Below the pieces are notes generated by a model. The model saw only the letters and a list, made by a program, of their open reading frames with translations. It was not told where the DNA came from and did not search any database. From NCBI GenBank assembly GCA_963789535.1, contig CAWBKU010000005.1:1736001-1800000 (forward strand): 64,000 bases of DNA. Reading direction: 5' to 3'. Each line of letters starts with the position of its first letter. Positions within the stretch are counted from its first letter, which is position 1. Positions 59,835-64,000 of the stretch are shown here, one piece after another. Both the position numbers and the translations under genes were made by a program. The DNA comes from CAVXHQ01 sp963789535 (lineage in GTDB: Bacteria > Pseudomonadota > Alphaproteobacteria > Rhodobacterales > Rhodobacteraceae).

Positions 59835-60305
59835 ATGACCGAACCCGCCGCCGCCCTGTCCAACAGCGCCCAGAAGGAAATCTCGGACGCCCTCGCGCAA
59901 TCGCTTGCCGATACGGTCGTCGCGACCATGCTGGCGCAAAACTTTCACTGGAATGTCAAGGGCATGTCCTTTGGCTCGCTGCATGCGCTGTTCATGGAGA
60001 TCTACGAGGACCACTTCGTCGGACAGGACGATCTGGCCGAGCGGATGCGGGCCCTCGACGTGTCCGTGTCGGCCACGCTGGCTGGAATGGTCGAGCGGTC
60101 GGACGTCAAGGAACACGCGGGGGCGGCGTCGGCCAAGGACATGATTGCGGGCCTGCTCGAGGCGCAGGAGGTTCTGGCCGCGGGCGTCGCGAAAGGCGCG
60201 AAGATCGCAGCCGACCATGATGACGGGCTTACCGAAGACCTGCTGATCGCCCGGGGCCGTGTGCATGAGAAATTTGCCTGGATGTTGCGCGCACATTTGG
60301 GGTGA
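59835..60305 (+). CDS. dps: Dps family DNA-protecting ferritin
   Basis: A 156-residue protein with the Dps pattern: SLADTVVATMLAQNFHWNVKG (His ferroxidase ligand), then LHALFMEIYEDHFVGQDDLAERMRALD with Asp and Glu ligands. It oxidises iron with peroxide and stores it, and many Dps proteins bind DNA. An AACGGAGACCGCC ribosome site precedes the start. A strong terminator at 60325-60352 follows. It has its own leader of about 90 bp with a GC-rich hairpin. Confidence 0.93.
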   Translation: MTEPAAALSNSAQKEISDALAQSLADTVVATMLAQNFHWNVKGMSFGSLHALFMEIYEDHFVGQDDLAERMRALDVSVSATLAGMVERSDVKEHAGAASAKDMIAGLLEAQEVLAAGVAKGAKIAADHDDGLTEDLLIARGRVHEKFAWMLRAHLG

Positions 60306-60324
60306 ACACTGTCCGCGGCGTCGG

Positions 60325-60352
60325 AAAGGGCGGGCCTTGCGGTCCGCCCTTT
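60325..60352 (+). terminator. Strong hairpin after dps
   Basis: AAAGGGCGG (60325-60333) and CCGCCCTTT (60344-60352) form a perfect 9-bp stem with a ten-base loop, 20 bp after the dps stop. The T run is short (TTT), but position and stability fit a factor-independent terminator. Confidence 0.8.
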
Positions 60353-60406
60353 GTGCTGGAAACCCGATGACGGCTTCGCAGCAGGGCACAGTTGGTCCAT
60401 ATGGCC

Positions 60407-60449
60407 TTGACTTTTGTATCACATGAACCTACATTCGCGGTAATGTAGG
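60407..60449 (+). promoter_or_regulatory. Promoter and operator of the Xre/RES toxin-antitoxin pair
   Basis: TTGACT (60407-60412) and TACATT (60430-60435) are 17 bp apart, a good sigma70-type promoter. A perfect inverted repeat CCTACATT (60428-60435) / AATGTAGG (60442-60449) covers the -10 box and the predicted start site. It is the likely operator for the antitoxin. The antitoxin ATG follows 11 bp later. Confidence 0.75.
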
Positions 60450-60460
60450 GAGTTAGCCGC

Positions 60461-60850
60461 ATGGAAAGTCTCGTCCGGACCCGCCCCGTCGCCGATGTGC
60501 AGGCCACGGCCCTCAAGGCCTATGGCAGGATAGCCGAGGCGTGGTCGCTGACGGGGCACGAAGCGGCGGCCCTCGTCGATATGTCGGTCTCGACGTGGAA
60601 ACGGGCGCGAAAGGCGGATTTTGCCGGCGATCTCGGGCGCGATCAGATGCTGCGGCTGAGCGCGCTGGTCGGCCTGTACAAATCCCTCGAACTCTACTTC
60701 GACGCGCCCCTGTCGCGCCAGTGGCCGAAACTGCCGAACCGGGGGCCGGGCTTCGACGGCGTCACCCCGCTCGACGCGATGATCGCGGGGGGGCTCCCCA
60801 AGGTCATCGCCGTGCGGGGCCATGTCGATGCCCTGCGCGGCGGCCTGTGA
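60461..60850 (+). CDS. Antitoxin, Xre/MbcA/ParS type (DUF2384)
   Basis: A 129-residue protein. The N-terminal helix-turn-helix is visible (GHEAAALVDMSVSTWKRARK), then the long helix RDQMLRLSALVGLYKSLELYF and WPKLPNRGPGFDGVTPLDAMIAGG, the hallmark of the DUF2384 toxin-binding region. It neutralises the RES toxin and represses its own promoter. The stop overlaps the GTG start of the toxin (GTGA), so the two are made together. Confidence 0.9.
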   Translation: MESLVRTRPVADVQATALKAYGRIAEAWSLTGHEAAALVDMSVSTWKRARKADFAGDLGRDQMLRLSALVGLYKSLELYFDAPLSRQWPKLPNRGPGFDGVTPLDAMIAGGLPKVIAVRGHVDALRGGL

Positions 60851-61539
60851 GGATCACGCCGCTCGACCGGCGCGGCCTCGTCCGCCTTATCTCGCAGACC
60901 CACTACAAGCCGCCGGTGTTGCGCGGCCTCGTCGATACCGACGAGGAGGCCGCGATCCTCGCCGACCTCGAAGCACTGACGAGCGCGCGCCTGATCGCCG
61001 AACGCGAGGGCACGCCTGCTCTCGACCGCCGCGAACTGGCCTTTGCGCGCCGGGCGGGGGATCTCGCGCTCTACGGGCAAAGCCACGTCAACGCGGCCTT
61101 TGCCTACACGCGGCCCGGCGGCAACCGGTTCAACGCCGGCGACCGGGGCGCGTGGTATTGCGCGTTCCATGTCCTGACCAGTGCCGCCGAGGTCGGTTTT
61201 CACCGCACCCGCGAGCTTGCGGCGATCGGTGTCTGGCACGACACGGCGCGCTACGTCGAATTGCTCGCCGATTTCATCGGCGATTTCCCGGACCTTGGCG
61301 GGACGCCCGCGCACCCGTCCCTTGGGGCGGACCCCGCGACAGGCTATCCGGCGGGGCAGGCGCTGGCGGCTTCGCTGCGCGCCGAGGGGCACCGCGGCCT
61401 CCTCTATCCCTCGGCCCGCCATCCCGGCGGCTGCTGTTTCGTCGCCTTCGATCCCGGCATCGTCCAGAACGTCCGCCCGGGTGCCGCGTGGATGCTGAAA
61501 TGGCAGGGCACGCCGGAGTTCTCGGTCGAGGGTATCTGA
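60847..61539 (+). CDS. Toxin with RES domain
   Basis: A 230-residue toxin with GTG start overlapping the antitoxin stop. The three family landmarks are present in order: Arg in GGNRFNAGDRGAWYCAFHVLT, Glu in AAEVGFHRTRE, and Ser in LYPSARHPGGCCFVAFD. Toxins of this type deplete cellular NAD+ by phosphorolysis or hydrolysis. No truncation is evident. This pair could act as a stress-response module or as phage defence. Confidence 0.9.
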   Translation: MRITPLDRRGLVRLISQTHYKPPVLRGLVDTDEEAAILADLEALTSARLIAEREGTPALDRRELAFARRAGDLALYGQSHVNAAFAYTRPGGNRFNAGDRGAWYCAFHVLTSAAEVGFHRTRELAAIGVWHDTARYVELLADFIGDFPDLGGTPAHPSLGADPATGYPAGQALAASLRAEGHRGLLYPSARHPGGCCFVAFDPGIVQNVRPGAAWMLKWQGTPEFSVEGI

Positions 61540-61572
61540 AACGCGGACCTTAGGGGCGGGGCGCCATGTCGC

Positions 61573-61615
61573 TTGACTCGGCTTGGAACGTTCCATAAGA
61601 AAATGGAACGTTCCA
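61573..61615 (+). promoter_or_regulatory. Promoter with two copies of a palindromic operator
   Basis: TTGACT (61573-61578) and TAAGAA (61596-61601) are 17 bp apart. TGGAACGTTCCA, a perfect 12-bp palindrome, occurs at 61584-61595 (between the boxes) and again at 61604-61615 (around the transcription start). Centre spacing is exactly 20 bp, about two helical turns. It is typical for a LacI-type or a similar dimeric repressor. The regulator gene is not in the window. The operator controls the Gfo/Idh/MocA gene and probably the CoA-transferase gene behind it. Confidence 0.8.
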
Positions 61616-61633
61616 TTCTTTGGGGAGTCGAGG

Positions 61634-62638
61634 ATGAACTGGGCCCTGATCGGCGCGAGCACGATTGCCAGCCAATATATGATCCGGGCCATCCGGGCGC
61701 AGCCCGCCGCAGCGGTGCGCTGGGTCGTCAGCGGCTCGGACAGCCACGCTTCGGACTTTGCCGAGGCACATGGTATCGCCCAGAGTGGCACCGAGATCGC
61801 ACAGGCGCTCGACGATCCTGCGGTCGACGCCGTCTACATCTCCTCGACCAACGAGAAACATGCCCCCCAGACGCGCGCCGCGATTGCGGCGGGCAAGCAT
61901 GTGCTGTGCGAAAAGCCGCTCTCGATGACGCTTGCAGAGGCGGCAGGGATGGCGGAGGCCGCGGAGGCGGCCGGTGTCGTGCTCGCCACCAACCACCACC
62001 TGCGATGTGCCGGCAGTCACCGCGCGATCCGCGACCTGATCGCCGCCGGTCGGATCGGCCGGGTGCTGAGCGCGCGCATCTTCCACGCCGTCTTGCTGCC
62101 CGAGGCGCTGCGCGGCTGGCGCCTGACCTCGGCGGCGGCGGGTGGCGGCGTGGTGCCCGATATCACCGTCCATGACGCGGACGTCGTGCGGTTCCTGCTG
62201 GGCGAGGATCCGGTCCAGGTCATCGCACAGACCGCCACGTCCGGCATGGGGCAGGGCGTGGAGGACAGCGCCATGTCGGTCTGGTCGATGCCCTCCGGCG
62301 CGATGGTGATGAGCCACGAGAGCTTTACCCATCCGTTCGCGGGATCCGGCCTCGAAGTGCACGGCACCGAGGGGTCCATCGTGGCGCGCGGGGTGATGAC
62401 GCAGGAACCGGTGGGCGAGGTCGTCCTCACGACCGCAGCGGGCCGCGAGGACGTGTCCTATGACACCGGCGACCTCTATACCTTTGGCGTGGCGCGGTTC
62501 TGCGAGGCCGTCGCAGGCACGGGAAGGCCCGCGGCGAGCGGCAGGGACGGGGTGAAATCGCTTGCGGTGGCGCTTGCGGTTCGCGATGCCGCCGCGACGG
62601 GCCGGCGCGTCGACGTCGACTATGGTCCTGCGGCATGA
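61634..62638 (+). CDS. Gfo/Idh/MocA family oxidoreductase
   Basis: A 334-residue NAD(P)-dependent dehydrogenase. The Rossmann start is WALIGASTIASQYMI, and the EKP motif is in GKHVLCEKPLSMTLAEA. The C-terminal domain carries GGGVVPDITVHDADVVRFLLGED with the conserved Asp/His pair. It would oxidise a sugar or a cyclitol. The ATG at 61634 follows GGGGAGTCGAGG. The upstream open frame covers the operator and is not coding. The stop overlaps the next gene by ATGA. Confidence 0.92.
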   Translation: MNWALIGASTIASQYMIRAIRAQPAAAVRWVVSGSDSHASDFAEAHGIAQSGTEIAQALDDPAVDAVYISSTNEKHAPQTRAAIAAGKHVLCEKPLSMTLAEAAGMAEAAEAAGVVLATNHHLRCAGSHRAIRDLIAAGRIGRVLSARIFHAVLLPEALRGWRLTSAAAGGGVVPDITVHDADVVRFLLGEDPVQVIAQTATSGMGQGVEDSAMSVWSMPSGAMVMSHESFTHPFAGSGLEVHGTEGSIVARGVMTQEPVGEVVLTTAAGREDVSYDTGDLYTFGVARFCEAVAGTGRPAASGRDGVKSLAVALAVRDAAATGRRVDVDYGPAA

Positions 62639-64000
62639 GCAAGGTCGTCTCTGCCCGCGACGCCGTCGCCCGTATCCCCGAGGGGGCGGTGGTGACGGTG
62701 TCGAGTTCCTCGGCGCTGGGCTGTCCCGATCTCGTGCTGCGCGCGCTGGGGGAGCGGTTCGAGGCGACCGGCCATCCGCGCGGCCTCACCACGATCCATC
62801 CGATCGCGGCGGGCGACATGTATGGCGTCAAGGGCGTCGACCATATCGCCAGGGACGGTCTCCTGTCACGGATCATCGGCGGTTCCTATCCGTCCGGTCC
62901 GTCCTCGCGGCCGATGCCCGAGATCTGGCGGATGATCGTCGAAGAGCGGGTGGCGGCCTACAACGTCCCCTCGGGGATCCTCTTCGACATGAACCGCGAG
63001 GCGGCGGCGAACCGCCCCGGCGTGCTCACCAAGGTGGGGCTGAAGACCTTTGTCGATCCGGTCCGCGAAGGCTGCGCGATGAACGAGACCGCCGCGCGGG
63101 ACGCCATCGTCCGGCGGGTCGACTTCGACGGCGACACCTGGCTGCATTTTCCCAACATCGTCCCGAACGTCGCGATCCTGCGCGCCACCACGGCGGACGA
63201 GCATGGCAATCTGACCTATGAGCACGAGGGCGCCTATCTCGGCGGCCTCGAGCAGGCGATCTGCGTGCGCAACCACGGCGGCGTGGTGATCGCGCAGGTC
63301 GCCCGCGTGACCCGGCGCGGCTGCCTGCGGCCCCATGACGTGCGGGTGCCCGGGCATCTGGTGGATGCCATCGTCATCGACCCCGATCAGAAACAGACCT
63401 GCGAGACGCCCTATGACCCGGCGATCTCGGGACAGGTAATGCGCCCCTGGGACAGCTTTGCCGCTGCCGAACACGGCGTCGAAAAGGTGATTGCGCGGCG
63501 CGCGGCGATGGAGGTGCGGCCCGGCATGACCGCCAACCTCGGCTTTGGCATCTCGGCGATGGTGCCGCGTATCCTCCTCGAGGAGGGGCACCCCGACGCG
63601 GTTACATGGGCCATCGAACAGGGCGCGGTCGGGGGGATGCCGCTGACCGGGTTCGCATTCGGCTGCGCGGCGAACGCCGACGCCTACGTGCCCTCGCCGC
63701 AGCAGTTCCTCTACTTTCAGGGGGCCGGGTTCGACGTGGCGTTCCTGTCGTTCCTCGAGGTCGACGTGCAGGGCAACGTGAACGTCTCCAAGCTCGGAAA
63801 GAAGCCCTATCTGACGGCGGGCTGCGGGGGGTTCGTGGACATCACGGCCCATGCCAAGAAGATCGTGTTTTCCGGCTGGTTCGAGGCGGGGGCCGATATC
63901 GCGCTGACCGCCGAGGGTATCCGCGTCGCCGCACCGGGGCGGTTCACCAAGATGGTCGAGGCGGTCGAACACGTCACCTTTTCGGGCGAGCGGGCGCGCG
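62635..64000 (+). CDS. Acyl-CoA:acetate/3-oxoacid CoA-transferase, 5' part (end outside window)
   Basis: The frame is open from the ATG at 62635 to the window end (455 residues seen). It reads SKVVSARDAVARIPEGAVV..., a family-I CoA-transferase with both halves fused (YdiF/propionate CoA-transferase type). The catalytic Glu is in IEQGAVGGMPLTG at about residue 328. GGFVDITAHAKKIVF comes near the end of the visible part. It would move CoA between short-chain acids. It is coupled to the oxidoreductase by ATGA. The 3' end and remaining operon lie outside. Confidence 0.9.
   Translation, partial: MSKVVSARDAVARIPEGAVVTVSSSSALGCPDLVLRALGERFEATGHPRGLTTIHPIAAGDMYGVKGVDHIARDGLLSRIIGGSYPSGPSSRPMPEIWRMIVEERVAAYNVPSGILFDMNREAAANRPGVLTKVGLKTFVDPVREGCAMNETAARDAIVRRVDFDGDTWLHFPNIVPNVAILRATTADEHGNLTYEHEGAYLGGLEQAICVRNHGGVVIAQVARVTRRGCLRPHDVRVPGHLVDAIVIDPDQKQTCETPYDPAISGQVMRPWDSFAAAEHGVEKVIARRAAMEVRPGMTANLGFGISAMVPRILLEEGHPDAVTWAIEQGAVGGMPLTGFAFGCAANADAYVPSPQQFLYFQGAGFDVAFLSFLEVDVQGNVNVSKLGKKPYLTAGCGGFVDITAHAKKIVFSGWFEAGADIALTAEGIRVAAPGRFTKMVEAVEHVTFSGERAR

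Noticed and set aside
1..64000. CRISPR array, transposase or insertion sequence, rRNA genes
   Set aside because: No regularly spaced direct repeats, no DDE or HUH transposase motifs and no rRNA-like sequence were found in the window.

Overview
The window is about 64 kb of high-GC DNA from an alphaproteobacterium, most likely a member of the Rhodobacterales. The evidence is an Anbu-type proteasome operon, an imuA-imuB-dnaE2 mutasome preceded by a GTTC-N7-GTTC LexA box (the alphaproteobacterial form), an FbpB-type iron permease and a Cox/xanthine-dehydrogenase-type molybdoenzyme.

Layout. Positions 1-716 hold the 3' part of an iron(III) ABC permease gene, followed by tRNA-Thr(TGT) at 759-834. 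The 3' part of this tRNA is the left attachment site of an intact-looking prophage of about 40 kb. A 47-bp copy at 40813-40859 marks the right end. To the right, on the minus strand, lie a metallophosphoesterase, the Anbu operon (ATP-grasp, alpha-E, transglutaminase, Anbu) and dnaE2-imuB-imuA. On the plus strand follow a four-gene cassette of unassigned role (GNAT-like protein, E1/ThiF-like enzyme, membrane protein split by a frameshift, Acg-type nitroreductase), a three-subunit molybdenum hydroxylase with a MoaD-like protein, a Dps protein, a Xre/RES toxin-antitoxin pair, a Gfo/Idh/MocA oxidoreductase and a CoA-transferase cut by the window end.

Prophage. The virion module has the order and protein types of a T7-like podovirus: portal, scaffold, capsid, tail tubular A and B, three internal ejection proteins, and a tailspike with a T7 tail-fibre-type N-terminus. 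The early module is temperate: tyrosine integrase, excisionase-like proteins, repressor and a Cro-like gene. I see no single-subunit RNA polymerase or phage DNA polymerase. Replication genes are a Toprim primase and a superfamily-3/D5-like helicase. Next to the helicase is a 418-bp non-coding region with 11 copies of GCTACA/TGTAGC, a 36-bp alternating purine-pyrimidine tract and an AT-rich patch, which is the best candidate for the phage origin. A 17-bp operator-like sequence occurs both in the integrase-operon promoter and over the cro start codon, so one repressor probably controls both. A secreted protein gene overlaps the repressor gene and is a likely lysogenic-conversion gene.

The items most worth following up are the origin-like region, the repeated decapeptide mini-ORFs in the replication operon, the ejection protein with two peptidoglycan-hydrolase domains plus a ParB-like domain, the paired palindromes on both sides of dnaE2, and the E1-like/nitroreductase cassette.
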